From NCBI GenBank assembly GCA_964455285.1, contig CAYVVG010000009.1, forward strand, positions 1 to 64,000: 64,000 bases of DNA. The letters run 5' to 3'. Made by a program: the position numbers and the translations under genes. Below the pieces are notes generated by a model, which saw only the letters and a list, made by a program, of their open reading frames with translations, ran no database searches and was not told the origin of the DNA. Of the stretch, positions 25,594 to 35,362 are shown piece by piece (position 1 is the stretch's first letter; each line of letters opens with the position of its first letter). This DNA comes from CAIVAT01 sp964455285 (GTDB taxonomy: Bacteria; Bacteroidota; Bacteroidia; Bacteroidales; FEN-979).

Positions 25594-26046
25594 ATGAAAC
25601 AAAGACCATTTACCCTCTATTTGCTGGTTTTCCTGATGGCTTTCCAGTCGCTTGGCGGACTTTTCGGCGGAATCTCCCTCGTCCTCTCTCCCACAGGTGA
25701 AATGATGGGCATGCCCTTGTCCATGCTCCATGGTTCACCATTCCACTCATTCCTTTTTCCGGGATTTATCCTGTTCCTGCTGCTGGGGATATTGCCGGGA
25801 TCACTGGCGTATGCCCTGATTCGTCGTCCTGCCTGGCAACTGGCAGGCATTTTCAATATTTACAAAGGGATCCATTGGGCATGGACCTATTCGTTGTACG
25901 TGGGTATCATGCTGGTTGTCTGGATCCTGATGGAGATCATCTGGATCGATTATGACATCCTGCAAACCGTTTTTGGCCTGGTTGGTGTCATCATTCTTAT
26001 CCTCACCCTTGTCCCGGCGAATATGAAGTATTTTGGCTGGAGATAA
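25594..26046 (+). CDS. Hypothetical four-helix membrane protein
   Basis: 150 residues. No family recognised. Four hydrophobic segments: about 7-30, 48-73 (FPGFILFLLLGILPGSLAYAL), 95-113 (YSLYVGIMLVVWILMEIIW) and 120-140. Charged residues are confined to short loops. A start 13 bp after the acyltransferase stop suggests co-transcription. Its 3' end is 4 bp from the convergent TPR gene. Codon use is normal for the window. Confidence 0.75.
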   Translation: MKQRPFTLYLLVFLMAFQSLGGLFGGISLVLSPTGEMMGMPLSMLHGSPFHSFLFPGFILFLLLGILPGSLAYALIRRPAWQLAGIFNIYKGIHWAWTYSLYVGIMLVVWILMEIIWIDYDILQTVFGLVGVIILILTLVPANMKYFGWR

Positions 26047-26050
26047 CAAG

Positions 26051-27715
26051 TCAGGGCATCATCCCATTTTGCCTTGCCTTCTCGTTGATCCGTTCAATAT
26101 CATTCTTACGCCCCAGTTTATTGAAAGCAAACAGCAGCGCGTCATAGGCGTCTTTATACCGGGGATTGATCTCCAGGGTCTTCTCCCACAGCCGCATCCC
26201 TTCATCGTATCTCCCGCTGTTATAATACAGGATCCCCAGGTTGAAATAGGCGTGGTCGTATTTCGGGTTGATCCGGATCTCTTCCAGGTAAAACTTCTCG
26301 GCCTCCGCCGGGCGGCCCGTGTTCATGCAGATCAGCCCGGCATTGCTGTGCGCCATGGGCTCGAAGGGATTGATCCCGATGGCCTTCCGGAAACAGGGCT
26401 CAGCCTTCTCAAATTCATGGTCGAGAAAGTACATCGCCCCCAGGTTGTTATAATTGAAGGCATGCGACGGAGAGGTCTCAACGGCGTTCTTCCAGAATGT
26501 CAGCCGGTCGCGGAAGTGGGCGGAGTGTCGGAAGGTCAGCAGGCTGAAGAGCAGGATGACGCCGGCAACCGCCAGGAGGGGGGCAGCGGTCGTGAACGCA
26601 GTCTTTCTGACCGGCGCGCAAACCAGCACCATCAGCAGGATCCCGGCCAGCGAAAGATAGCTGCGGTGCTCCGAATAGTTGGGGATCTGCCCGCTGACCG
26701 ATACGAACGAAGGCACCAGGAATGCAAGGAACCAGGCAAATCCGATCGCAGACAGGGTCCGGTCGGCGGGGGCCGTGAAACGAAAAAGCACGCCAAGCAT
26801 CCCCAACACTACAATTCCGAGCACCAGCGACACCTTCATGTCGGCGAGGATGGGGAACACCGAGAGGTCGAAGGGGAACAGCGTCTTCCCCAGGAAAGGC
26901 AGCAGGGCCGGCAGTCCCCGGATCACCGACAAGAGTTGAGCGAACACGGCAGCCCCGCCCTGGGCCCCGAGTGCCAGGTGCCGGATCGCCGCCCAGGCAA
27001 CGGTCAGGAGGATCCAGGCAACAATGGGAAGGAACATCCTTTTCCGGGGCGCCCGGCTGACCAGCCAAGCATACGCCGTGAAAAGAAATGGAATGACGAT
27101 GGCGTTCTCCTTGGTGAACAGGGCAAGACAATAAAAGAAAAGGCTCAGCCATAGGTACATCTGCCTGCCTCTCTTCAGATGCCGGATTAAAAACAGGAAA
27201 GATCCGGCCGAAAAAATGGCCAGCAGGGAGTCATTCCGTCCCGGGACCCAGGCTACCACTTGGGTTGCCAGCGGATGGACGAGGAACAGCAGGGAGAACA
27301 GGAAGGAACGGAGCCGGTCGAAGCCCAACTCGGCGAACAACAGGAAGATCAGGAAAACGGCGATTGCATGGTACAGGATATTACCCACATGGAACGCAGT
27401 GAAGGATCCTCCCCCGATACGGGCATCCGCCATGAACGAAAGTGTCAGCACCGGCCGGTAATAATACCGGTTGCCCGGGAGGGAATGAAAAACGTCGCCG
27501 CTGAAAGCGTCGGACAGGTGCTGCGGCGATTTCAGGTTCTCCAGGTTGGCAAGGATCAAGGTCTGATCATCGAGGTAGGTGTAATCGTACGGGATGGTCC
27601 GTCCGAAGAGGAGGAAGGCAGCCAGGGCGATCCACAGGAGGGCAGGACCCGGGCGCAGCCAGCCGGCTCCCGTCGGTTGTCGCCCTGCATCCTTTCCGCT
27701 TTTCCCTTTTTCCAT
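26051..27715 (-). CDS. TMTC-like membrane protein with TPR repeats (copy 1)
   Basis: 554 residues. The N-terminal about 390 residues hold roughly ten membrane segments of the GT-C glycosyltransferase fold. The first extracytoplasmic loop carries the acidic pair in YDYTYLDDQT, the usual catalytic position. A C-terminal tail has about four TPR units (AFNYNNLGAMYFLDHEFEKAE, PMAHSNAGLICMNTGRPAEAE, DHAYFNLGILYYNSGRYDEG and others). The layout matches TMTC-type protein O-mannosyltransferases of Bacteroidota. Donor and acceptor are unknown. A close paralogue lies 19 bp upstream on the same strand. Confidence 0.85.
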   Translation of the reverse strand: MEKGKSGKDAGRQPTGAGWLRPGPALLWIALAAFLLFGRTIPYDYTYLDDQTLILANLENLKSPQHLSDAFSGDVFHSLPGNRYYYRPVLTLSFMADARIGGGSFTAFHVGNILYHAIAVFLIFLLFAELGFDRLRSFLFSLLFLVHPLATQVVAWVPGRNDSLLAIFSAGSFLFLIRHLKRGRQMYLWLSLFFYCLALFTKENAIVIPFLFTAYAWLVSRAPRKRMFLPIVAWILLTVAWAAIRHLALGAQGGAAVFAQLLSVIRGLPALLPFLGKTLFPFDLSVFPILADMKVSLVLGIVVLGMLGVLFRFTAPADRTLSAIGFAWFLAFLVPSFVSVSGQIPNYSEHRSYLSLAGILLMVLVCAPVRKTAFTTAAPLLAVAGVILLFSLLTFRHSAHFRDRLTFWKNAVETSPSHAFNYNNLGAMYFLDHEFEKAEPCFRKAIGINPFEPMAHSNAGLICMNTGRPAEAEKFYLEEIRINPKYDHAYFNLGILYYNSGRYDEGMRLWEKTLEINPRYKDAYDALLFAFNKLGRKNDIERINEKARQNGMMP

Positions 27716-27734
27716 GAGATGACAGGCTTACAGG

Positions 27735-29402
27735 TCAATCTGCTTCGGCACTCAAACCATGCTGCTGCCCGGCACGAAGGATGCGGTCATAATCGCTCTG
27801 CCTTCCCAGTTGACGATAGGTGTAGAGCAGCGTCCGGAAGGCATCGCGGTGGCCGGGGTTCATCTGCAGTGTCTGTTCCCATTCTTCGATCGCTTCTGCG
27901 GTCCGGGTCTGGTTAATATAGACCAACCCGAGGTTGTAATGAACATGATCGTATCCCGGGTTGACCCGGATCTCCTCGAGATAGTATTTTTCAGCATCGG
28001 CCAGCCGTTTCGTATAGGCGCAAACCAGTCCCATGTTGCTGTTGGCCATCGGTTCACGGGGATTGATCCGGATTGCCTGCCTGAAACATTTTTCGGCATT
28101 GACCAGGTCGCCCTCCATGAAATACATCCCACCCAGATTATTGTGTGTGAACGCATAGGAAGGAGATGTCTGCACGGCATTCTTCCAGAAGGCGAAACGG
28201 TCGCGGAAGTTCGAAGAATGCTTCCAGGTAAGCAACGCCGACAGGATGACCAGTCCGGCGCCTGCAAAAAGTACAAGGCGGGTCCTGCGATCCTCCCTGA
28301 AATCGGGAAGGCAGGCCAGCACCCCCATGATGAGACCCATCAGGGGAAGGTAGCTGCGGTGCTCGGAAAAGTTCATGGTGTGCCCGGCAAAGGAGATCAG
28401 TGTCGGCACCAGGAAGGCCAGGAACCAGGCTCCTCCCGACACGCAAAGCGCCCACCGTTTTTGCCCGGAAAAGACCACCAGGAACACCAGCATGGCGAAA
28501 GCGGGGATACCGGCCATTATCGCCAGTTTCATATCCGCAATCACCGGGAGGACCGACAGGTGAACGGGAAAAATAAGTTTCCCAAGGTATGGCAGCAAGG
28601 CAGGCAGGTTTGCAATCAGCGAGAACTCCTGTCCTGACAGGGATTCACCGGGTCCGGGTGCCAGGGCATGGCGGCGGAGGATGAACCAGAAAAGAAGGAG
28701 GATCCCCCATCCTGTCCCGGGTAGAATTAACTTCTTCCAGGGTCCGCTGGTGACCGTCCGAGCAAAAAGTATCAGCAGAAACGGCAGAACAACTGCGTTT
28801 TCCTTGGTCAGGAGCGCCAGAAGGAAAAGGAAAAGATGTACCGTCAGATCAGCCGGACGGTTGTTCCGTATATATCTCAGGAACGCAAGGAACGACGCGA
28901 GGATAAAGATGGCCAGAAGCGTGTCGTTACGGCCAGGCACCCATGCAACGGCCTGGGTGACCATCGGATGGACCGTAAAGAGCAGGGAACCTGTCATGGC
29001 AAATTCTCTCCTGATTCCCGCCCCGACCAGCAGGAGGAAGAACAGGATGGCGGCCAGCACATGGAACAGGATGTTGGTGAAGTGGAACATTTCGAGACTG
29101 CCCTTTCCAATCATGGCATCGGCCATAAAGGAGAGAGTCAGCATGGGCCGGTAGTAATTCCCCCGCAGTTCGGTAAAATGGAAAACATCTTCGCTGAATG
29201 CTGCAGACAATGTGGAAAACGACTGCAGATCCTTCATCTGGCTCATCACGAGGTTGTGATCGTCGAGATAGGTGTAATCGTAAGAAATGGTCCGTCCGAA
29301 GAGGAGGAAGGCAGCCAGGGCGATCCACAGGAGCGGCCAGCCCCCCCTGAGCAGGCGGGGTACCTCGATGTCGGAGGATTTTATCGTTCTTTTCAATCCC
29401 AT
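27735..29402 (-). CDS. TMTC-like membrane protein with TPR repeats (copy 2)
   Basis: 555 residues, same layout as the downstream copy: GT-C membrane domain with YDYTYLDDHN, then about four TPR units (YAFTHNNLGGMYFMEGDLVNAE, DHVHYNLGLVYINQTRTAEA). An ORF extends to 29609, but the ATG at 29402 is chosen because a TACATTTG box lies at 29421-29428 and because it gives the same N terminus as copy 1. The conserved first TM is encoded by a 47-nt segment identical in both genes (27594-27640 and 29287-29333) although the rest has diverged. First gene of the pair. Confidence 0.85.
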   Translation of the reverse strand: MGLKRTIKSSDIEVPRLLRGGWPLLWIALAAFLLFGRTISYDYTYLDDHNLVMSQMKDLQSFSTLSAAFSEDVFHFTELRGNYYRPMLTLSFMADAMIGKGSLEMFHFTNILFHVLAAILFFLLLVGAGIRREFAMTGSLLFTVHPMVTQAVAWVPGRNDTLLAIFILASFLAFLRYIRNNRPADLTVHLFLFLLALLTKENAVVLPFLLILFARTVTSGPWKKLILPGTGWGILLLFWFILRRHALAPGPGESLSGQEFSLIANLPALLPYLGKLIFPVHLSVLPVIADMKLAIMAGIPAFAMLVFLVVFSGQKRWALCVSGGAWFLAFLVPTLISFAGHTMNFSEHRSYLPLMGLIMGVLACLPDFREDRRTRLVLFAGAGLVILSALLTWKHSSNFRDRFAFWKNAVQTSPSYAFTHNNLGGMYFMEGDLVNAEKCFRQAIRINPREPMANSNMGLVCAYTKRLADAEKYYLEEIRVNPGYDHVHYNLGLVYINQTRTAEAIEEWEQTLQMNPGHRDAFRTLLYTYRQLGRQSDYDRILRAGQQHGLSAEAD

Positions 29403-29420
29403 GGAGCAGGCTGTACGGTG

Positions 29421-29428
29421 CAAATGTA
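29421..29428 (-). promoter_or_regulatory. -7 box TACATTTG for the TMTC-like pair
   Basis: Exact TAnnTTTG on the minus strand, 18 nt before the ATG at 29402. Confidence 0.55.
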
Positions 29429-29626
29429 ATCGGATTCGGCGAAAAACTCCACACATCGCCGGGACTTCCTGATTCGTCGCCGCCTGTCGGCTGTTCATCG
29501 ACTTTTTGTTCATCGCGCCGGCATGGCGGTATACTTTTGCGGCTCTATGAAAAAGTGCGGCATGGATTCGCACAGGGAACCTATAAAAAACATAGATATA
29601 TTTTAACAACGTATATACGTTTTTAA

Positions 29627-29634
29627 TAATTTTG
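29627..29634 (+). promoter_or_regulatory. -7 box TAATTTTG for the efflux operon
   Basis: Exact TAnnTTTG in an AT-rich region, 22 nt before the tolC-like start at 29657. No clear -33 TTG. Confidence 0.55.
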
Positions 29635-29656
29635 CCGCCCTGTAAATCATTTCATC

Positions 29657-31045
29657 ATGAAACCCTTTTATTTTTCAGGCATTTTCATTCTTTTTTCACT
29701 TTTCCAGGGTCTCCGCACATCCGGCCAGTCCACGGTTATCCTGCCCGCCGGGGGAACCTCTGCCGAGGTGATCAGTTTGCAGGAATGCCTGAAACGTGCC
29801 CTTGATCACAGCCCGCAGCTGAAAATATCGGCGCTGGAGAAGACCCGCCTGCATTACGGGTACCGGGAAACGGTGGGTACCGGGTTGCCCCATGTGAACT
29901 TCAGCGGTTCATGGGATGATTACCTCCATCTCCCCACCTCGCTGATCCCGGGTGAGTTTTTCGGTCGTCCGGGCGAAATGCTGCCGGTTCAGTTCGGCAC
30001 CAATTTCAATATATCGGGGGCTTTGGATGTCAGCCAGATGCTCTATAACCAATCGTGGCTGGTGGCCATGAAAATGGCCCGTCAGTCGATGCAGCAGCAG
30101 GATCTTGCCCGGGAGCAGACCGGGATCGACATCGTGTTCGAAGTGGCGCAATCCTACTACCTGGCCCAGATCACCCGCCAGCAGATCCGAAACACGGAGT
30201 CGACCCTGAAGCAGCTCTCGCGGACGGCAGAAGTCGCCCGACACCAGTATGAGAGCGGTATCATCCAGCGAATGGATGTCGACCGCATCGGGATCCAGGT
30301 GCAGAACCTGCAGACCGAACTCAACCGGTTAGAGGTACTGTACCGGCAGCAGCTCGACATGCAGAAGTTCTTCATGGGGATGGACCTGGCGAAGGAGATC
30401 CGTCCGGTCGATTCCATCGCTGCTGCGACCACCGGTTTGGGTTCCGGAGCAGATCCCGACCATCATATCGACATCCGGATGATCGAGAAACAGAAAGAAC
30501 TCGTAACAACAGGGATCCGGCTGGAGCAGGCGGGATACTACCCCGCCGTGACCCTGATCGGCAGCCTCAACTACACCAACCAGAGCAATGCCATGTACCT
30601 TTTCGGCAAACCCTCGTACTGGTTCAACACCACGCTTTTCGGCCTCCGGGTGAACGTTCCGCTGTTCAACGGACTTCAGCGCCATTACCGCGTAAGCCAG
30701 AACAGGGTCGAACTTGAAAAACTCTCCGTTATGGAGGCAAACACCCGCGAAATGCTCCGGGTCAACTCGGCCGATGCCGCCCGGCGTCTTGTCAACTCAC
30801 GGGAAACAGAGGCGAGCCAGCGGGAGAACGTCAGGCTGGCCGAACGGGTGTTCCATATCTCCCATGAACAATACAGCAAGGGCATCATTCCACTGACCGA
30901 CCTCCTGACGGCGGAAACGGCACTCAGCGATGCACAGTCCAACCACACATACGCCCTCGTCCAGATGAAACTGGCGGAACTCAGCTACCTGAAAGCGAAC
31001 GGGAGGTTAATGGAGGTTCTGGAAGGTGAAAAGGTAACAAAGTGA
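29657..31045 (+). CDS. TolC family outer membrane efflux protein
   Basis: 462 residues. Signal peptide (about 1-24), then two outer-membrane-efflux-protein repeats with long coiled-coil helices: ISLQECLKRALDHSPQLKISALEKTR near the start and NVRLAERVFHISHEQYSKGIIPLTDLLTAETALSDAQSNHTYALVQMKLAELSYLKANGRL near the end. Forms the trimeric exit duct for the adaptor and RND pump encoded downstream. The last residues and the stop are written in the repeat GTGAAAAG/GTAACAAA/GTGACAAG. Confidence 0.94.
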   Translation: MKPFYFSGIFILFSLFQGLRTSGQSTVILPAGGTSAEVISLQECLKRALDHSPQLKISALEKTRLHYGYRETVGTGLPHVNFSGSWDDYLHLPTSLIPGEFFGRPGEMLPVQFGTNFNISGALDVSQMLYNQSWLVAMKMARQSMQQQDLAREQTGIDIVFEVAQSYYLAQITRQQIRNTESTLKQLSRTAEVARHQYESGIIQRMDVDRIGIQVQNLQTELNRLEVLYRQQLDMQKFFMGMDLAKEIRPVDSIAAATTGLGSGADPDHHIDIRMIEKQKELVTTGIRLEQAGYYPAVTLIGSLNYTNQSNAMYLFGKPSYWFNTTLFGLRVNVPLFNGLQRHYRVSQNRVELEKLSVMEANTREMLRVNSADAARRLVNSRETEASQRENVRLAERVFHISHEQYSKGIIPLTDLLTAETALSDAQSNHTYALVQMKLAELSYLKANGRLMEVLEGEKVTK

Positions 31046-31057
31046 CAAGGTGACGAC
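31026..31057 (+). repeat. GTGACAAG-type 8-bp array at the tolC 3' end
   Basis: Four contiguous 8-bp units (GTGAAAAG, GTAACAAA, GTGACAAG, GTGACGAC). The array starts inside the gene and contains its TGA stop at 31043-31045. Confidence 0.85.
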
Positions 31058-31100
31058 ACCCCACCCCGGCCTATGGCCGACCCTCCCAAAACCGGGAGGG
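31058..31100. repeat. GC-rich palindromic element
   Basis: CCCCACCCCGGCC-TAT-GGCC followed by CCCTCCC-aaaacc-GGGAGGG: two hairpins in the inverse orientation of the element at 46335-46376, with the same 13-bp core GGCCGGGGTGGGG. Confidence 0.75.
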
Positions 31101-31113
31101 AAAAACAGAAAAT

Positions 31114-31169
31114 CAGCACATCAGCACACCAGCACATCAGCACATCAGCACATCAGCACATCAGCACAT
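31114..31169 (+). repeat. CAGCACAT 8-bp tandem array before the adaptor gene
   Basis: Seven contiguous units of CAGCACA[TC], ending 11 bp before the adaptor ATG. There is no stop codon in any plus-strand frame, so an ORF reads through it from 31073; I do not take that as the start. Confidence 0.92.
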
Positions 31170-31180
31170 CAAAATCAGCC

Positions 31181-32242
31181 ATGAAACGAATCATTCTCAT
31201 CAGTTTACTGATCGTCATTTTTGTCGGGGGATGCACGGCCATACTCCTGATGAACCGGAAAAAAATTGCGGAAAAATCGAACATGGACGGGAATCTCGAC
31301 AGCATCCCGGTCTATGTGATAAGCGCGAAAAAGTCGATGCTCGACGGATTCTTCGTGGTCAACGGTTCGCTCGTGCCTGTTCATGAAGTTACCCTGATGT
31401 CGGAAACCCAGGGAAAGGTGACCAAACTGGAGGTCAACACGGGCGACCTGGTGCGCGAGGGGCAGGTGATCGCCCGTCTCGACGACGAGATGGCCGGTAG
31501 CCAGCTGGTGCTGGCCCAGGCGGCCCTGTTGAAGGCGCAGACCGACCTGGCCAAGTTCGAAAGCCTGTTGAGATCGGATGCCATCTCGGGCCAGCAGGTA
31601 GAAGATCTCCGGCTGGCATTGCGCAAGGCGGAAACGGATGTGACCCTGGCGAAAAAACAGCTCTCATGGATGACCATCACCGCTCCTATCGCCGGGACCA
31701 TTACCCGCCGCACCATCGAAAAAGGATCGACGGTCATGCCCGGATCCCCGCTGGTCGATATCGTCGACGTCAGCCGGTTGAAATTCCTGGTCAACGTATC
31801 CGAACCGGAGGTGGTCCAGATCCGGAAAGGCCAGGCGGCAGAGGTCACATCCACCCTGTTTCCCGGGGTAACCTATAAAGGGACCGTGATATCGGTCGGT
31901 GTAAAAGCTGATGACGCCCGCCGGTTCCCGGTAGAGGTGGAGATCATCAACAACACAGACCATCCGTTGAAAGCCGGCATGTTCGGCAGTGCCACTTTTG
32001 GTTCCGGTACTCCCCGCGAGGCGATCATGGTTCCCCGTAATTCCATTGTTGGCAGCATTAAGACACCCAGGTTATTCGTGGTGGAGAACGGCCTGTCGCT
32101 GCTGCGGGAAGTCCGCATCGGCCAGGCCAGCGACCGGGAGGTGGAGGTCACCGAGGGACTCCGCGAAGGAGAGCAGGTGGTAACGGCGGGGCAGATCAAC
32201 CTGGATGACCGGACTCCCGTCAGAGTGGTTAACAACAAATAA
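31181..32242 (+). CDS. RND efflux periplasmic adaptor (membrane fusion) protein
   Basis: 353 residues. An N-terminal membrane/lipoprotein-like signal (MKRIILISLLIVIFVGGC, possible lipid-modified Cys18) is followed by the barrel-sandwich half (VHEVTLMSETQGKVTKLEVNTGDLVREGQVIARLDD), an alpha-hairpin, the second lipoyl half (MTITAPIAGTITRRTIEKGS), a beta-barrel, and the membrane-proximal GLREGEQVVTAGQINLDD. Bridges the RND pump and TolC. ATG 31181 is chosen over 31073 because it begins the signal and the upstream part is repeat-coded. 9 bp before the pump gene. Confidence 0.94.
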   Translation: MKRIILISLLIVIFVGGCTAILLMNRKKIAEKSNMDGNLDSIPVYVISAKKSMLDGFFVVNGSLVPVHEVTLMSETQGKVTKLEVNTGDLVREGQVIARLDDEMAGSQLVLAQAALLKAQTDLAKFESLLRSDAISGQQVEDLRLALRKAETDVTLAKKQLSWMTITAPIAGTITRRTIEKGSTVMPGSPLVDIVDVSRLKFLVNVSEPEVVQIRKGQAAEVTSTLFPGVTYKGTVISVGVKADDARRFPVEVEIINNTDHPLKAGMFGSATFGSGTPREAIMVPRNSIVGSIKTPRLFVVENGLSLLREVRIGQASDREVEVTEGLREGEQVVTAGQINLDDRTPVRVVNNK

Positions 32243-32251
32243 TTTCCTGCC

Positions 32252-35200
32252 ATGACGATTACCGAAATAGCCATCAAGCGGCCCACCCTCATCGTGGTGA
32301 TATTCGCCGTGCTTTCCTTTCTTGGCGTAGTGAGTTATTTCTCGCTGAACTACGAACTATTCCCGAAATATTCACAGCCGGTGCTCGTGATCGTGACCGC
32401 CTATCCGGGAGCCTCCCCGTCGGAGGTGGAAAATTCGGTGACCAAAAAGATCGAAGATGCCATCTCTTCTCTTGAAGACATCGACAACATCCAGAGCACC
32501 TCGTCGGAAGGCGCTTCGGTGGTTGTGATCATTTTTAAAACCTCGGCCGACATGGACCGGGCGCTTGAAAATGCCACCCGGAAAGTGGCCAACATCGAAT
32601 CCACCCTGCCGAAAGATTCCCGTCGTCCCTATATCAACAACTTCAGCATGGACGATATCCCCATCATGCGCCTGGGGATCACCTCGAAGATCCCGGGGCC
32701 GGAGCTCTACGACCTGGTGAAGAACAAGATCAAACCCCTGATCTCGACCGTGAACGGAATCTCTCAGGTGGAAATTATCGGGGGTGAAGAGCGCGAGATC
32801 CGTATCAACGTCGACAACGAAAAACTCAAGTCGCACAACCTGTCGATCCTGCAGGTGACCCAGGCGATCCAGATGGCCAACATGGAGTTTCCCACCGGGA
32901 AGGTAAAAGACCGGCAGCAGGAGGTGATCATCCGCCTTTCGGGCAAATTCATGGCCCTCGACGACCTGAAGAACCTGGTAATAGCCACGCTCCCCGGCAA
33001 CAGCCCGGTGCGGCTCAGAGACATTGCCGAAGTACAGGATGCACAGAAGGAAACGACCAGCATCAACCGGATCAACGGGGAGACCTCCATCGGAATGCTC
33101 GTCTTCAAACAACCCGACGGCAACGAAGTGGAGATCTCCAAAAAGGTGCGCGAATCGATCACGCACATTGAAGACCTGTACAAATCCGAGGATCTGAAAT
33201 TTGCGATTGCCAACGACACCTCCGAATTCACCCTGACCTCGGCCAATGCCGTGATGCGCGACCTGCTCCTGGCCATCTGCCTGGTGGCCATGGTCATGCT
33301 CGTGTTCCTGCACAGCCTGCGCAACTCGTTCATCGTCATGGTGGCGATTCCCGCCTCGCTGGTCTCGGTATTTATTGCCATGTATGTCATGGATTTCTCG
33401 CTCAACATCATATCCCTCATCGCCATGTCGCTGGTGATCGGGATCCTGGTCGACGATTCGATCGTGGTGCTGGAGAACATCTACCGGCATATGGAGATGG
33501 GAAAGGAAAGGAGGAAGGCATCGCTCGAGGGAAGGAACGAGATCGGTTTCACCGCCCTGTCGATCACCCTCGTCGACGTGGTCGTCTTTCTCCCGATGGC
33601 AGTCATCACCAGCATGATCTCCGGGATGCTCAGGCAGTTCGCCCTGGTGGTCGTTTTTGCGACCCTGATCAGCCTGTTTGTCTCCTTTACCATAACTCCG
33701 TTGCTGGCGTCGCGCATGGCCAAGCATACGCGGTTCCGCAAAGGGGGTTTGATGGATCTGATCATTTCGGGCTTCGAGAAAGGGCTGGAAAAGTTCACCA
33801 ACGGCTATGCCGGGATCATGGCCTGGTCTTTGCGCCATAAAATTACGGTCCTCGTCGGGATGACGGTATTATTCTTCATCTCCGTATCGCTGGTGGTAGG
33901 CGGATTCATCGGAAGCGAATTCGTCAGCCTGGGCGACCGCGGCGAAGTGATCATCCAGATCGAATTGCCTAAAAATGCCAGTATCGAGCAAACGAACCAG
34001 GTGACCCTGCAGGCCGAAAAGTACCTGCTGAAACAGCCCGAGGTCACCAGCATCTTCACCTCCGTCGGCACGACGACAAGTTTCTTTGAAGCCGGCGGAA
34101 ATGCATATAAATCGGAGATCCATGTGAAAATGGTCGAGAAGGAGAAGCGCAACATCACCTCCGAGATCTTTGCCATCAACATGAAGAAGGACCTGATGAA
34201 CCTGGTCCCCGGAATCAAAGTCCGGTCGATGATCGTTTCGCTGATGGGCACCTCCGACATGGACCCCATCCAGGTGGTATTGAGCGGGCCAAACCTGGAT
34301 ACCCTGACCGCCTGGTCGGACAAAGTCATGACGGCCATGAAGCAGGTTCCCGGCACTTATGAAGTGAAACTTTCGGTGGAGACCGGGAACCCCGAGGTGG
34401 ACATCCGCATAGACCGGGAAAAGATGGCGGCGCTGGGGTTATCGACGGCCACCGTGGGAATGACTTTGCAAAACGCTTTCGGCGGGAACAACGATGCCAA
34501 GTACCGCAGCGGCGATAATGAATACGACCTCAACATTGTGCTCGACCGGCTCGACCGGAACAGCATCCAGGATGTGGCCGGATTATCCTTCACGAACAGC
34601 CTGGGGCAGAACATCCTGCTCAACCAGTTCGCGGTCATCCGGCCTTCGAGCGGCACGACGGTGTTGCAGCGATACAGCCGCATGCCCTCGGTCACCGTGC
34701 AGTGCCAGGTGATCGGCCGCCCGGTCGGATCGGTGGGTGAAGATGTGATGAAGACGGTGAATGCCATGCCCCTGCCCAAAGAGATCGTGATCATTCCCGA
34801 GGGCGACATGAAGTACCAGACAGAGGCCTTCGGGAGTATGGGGATCGCTTTCCTGGCATCCATTCTTTTCGTTTACCTGATCATGGTTGCCCTGTACAAC
34901 TCCTACATCTATCCTTTTGTGGTGCTTTTCTCCATCCCCCTGGCGATCATCGGAGCCCTCTTTACCCTGGGGCTCACCATGCAGTCGCTCACCATTTTTT
35001 CGATCCTGGGGATCATCATGCTCGTGGGGCTGGTGGGGAAGAACGCGATCCTGCTGGTCGATTTCACCAACCAATCGAAGGCCGAGGGGCATTCCACCTT
35101 CGATGCCCTGATCCTGGCCGGCCGGGTTCGCATGCGCCCGATCCTGATGACCACCCTGTCGATGATCTTTGGCATGTTGCCGATCGCCCTTGCACAGGGA

Positions 35201-35362
35201 GCCGGGTCGGAGTGGAAGAACGGCATGGCATGGGCGCTTATCGGCGGGTTGACAAGCTCGCTCTTTCTTACCCTGATCGTGGTGCCGGTGGTGTATTATA
35301 TCGTGGACAAGCTGAAGGGACGTGTCGCGCGAAAGAAAGCGACTATGCCCCTTTCATCCTGA
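32252..35362 (+). CDS. RND family efflux permease (AcrB-like)
   Basis: 1036 residues, full length, 12 TM segments with two large periplasmic loops. Family signs: N-terminal ITEIAIKRPTLIVVIF, YPGASPSEVENSVTKKIED, the TM4 proton-relay acidic pair in VIGILVDDSIVVLENIYRH, and C-terminal GLVGKNAILLVDFTNQ with RMRPILMTTLSMIFGMLPIAL. Hydrophobe-efflux type; substrates cannot be read. Third gene of a tolC-MFP-RND operon, with no regulator gene adjacent. Its 3' end overlaps the convergent sufE by 20 bp. Confidence 0.96.
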   Translation: MTITEIAIKRPTLIVVIFAVLSFLGVVSYFSLNYELFPKYSQPVLVIVTAYPGASPSEVENSVTKKIEDAISSLEDIDNIQSTSSEGASVVVIIFKTSADMDRALENATRKVANIESTLPKDSRRPYINNFSMDDIPIMRLGITSKIPGPELYDLVKNKIKPLISTVNGISQVEIIGGEEREIRINVDNEKLKSHNLSILQVTQAIQMANMEFPTGKVKDRQQEVIIRLSGKFMALDDLKNLVIATLPGNSPVRLRDIAEVQDAQKETTSINRINGETSIGMLVFKQPDGNEVEISKKVRESITHIEDLYKSEDLKFAIANDTSEFTLTSANAVMRDLLLAICLVAMVMLVFLHSLRNSFIVMVAIPASLVSVFIAMYVMDFSLNIISLIAMSLVIGILVDDSIVVLENIYRHMEMGKERRKASLEGRNEIGFTALSITLVDVVVFLPMAVITSMISGMLRQFALVVVFATLISLFVSFTITPLLASRMAKHTRFRKGGLMDLIISGFEKGLEKFTNGYAGIMAWSLRHKITVLVGMTVLFFISVSLVVGGFIGSEFVSLGDRGEVIIQIELPKNASIEQTNQVTLQAEKYLLKQPEVTSIFTSVGTTTSFFEAGGNAYKSEIHVKMVEKEKRNITSEIFAINMKKDLMNLVPGIKVRSMIVSLMGTSDMDPIQVVLSGPNLDTLTAWSDKVMTAMKQVPGTYEVKLSVETGNPEVDIRIDREKMAALGLSTATVGMTLQNAFGGNNDAKYRSGDNEYDLNIVLDRLDRNSIQDVAGLSFTNSLGQNILLNQFAVIRPSSGTTVLQRYSRMPSVTVQCQVIGRPVGSVGEDVMKTVNAMPLPKEIVIIPEGDMKYQTEAFGSMGIAFLASILFVYLIMVALYNSYIYPFVVLFSIPLAIIGALFTLGLTMQSLTIFSILGIIMLVGLVGKNAILLVDFTNQSKAEGHSTFDALILAGRVRMRPILMTTLSMIFGMLPIALAQGAGSEWKNGMAWALIGGLTSSLFLTLIVVPVVYYIVDKLKGRVARKKATMPLSS

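Noticed and set aside
31073..31180. Longer start of the efflux adaptor through the CAGCACAT array
   Set aside because: The extra residues (HQHISTSA repeats) are repeat-coded and precede a clear signal sequence.
32372..33838. 488-residue minus-strand ORF
   Set aside because: Antisense to the RND pump; composition (H, D, Q rich) is typical of shadow frames in GC-rich DNA.
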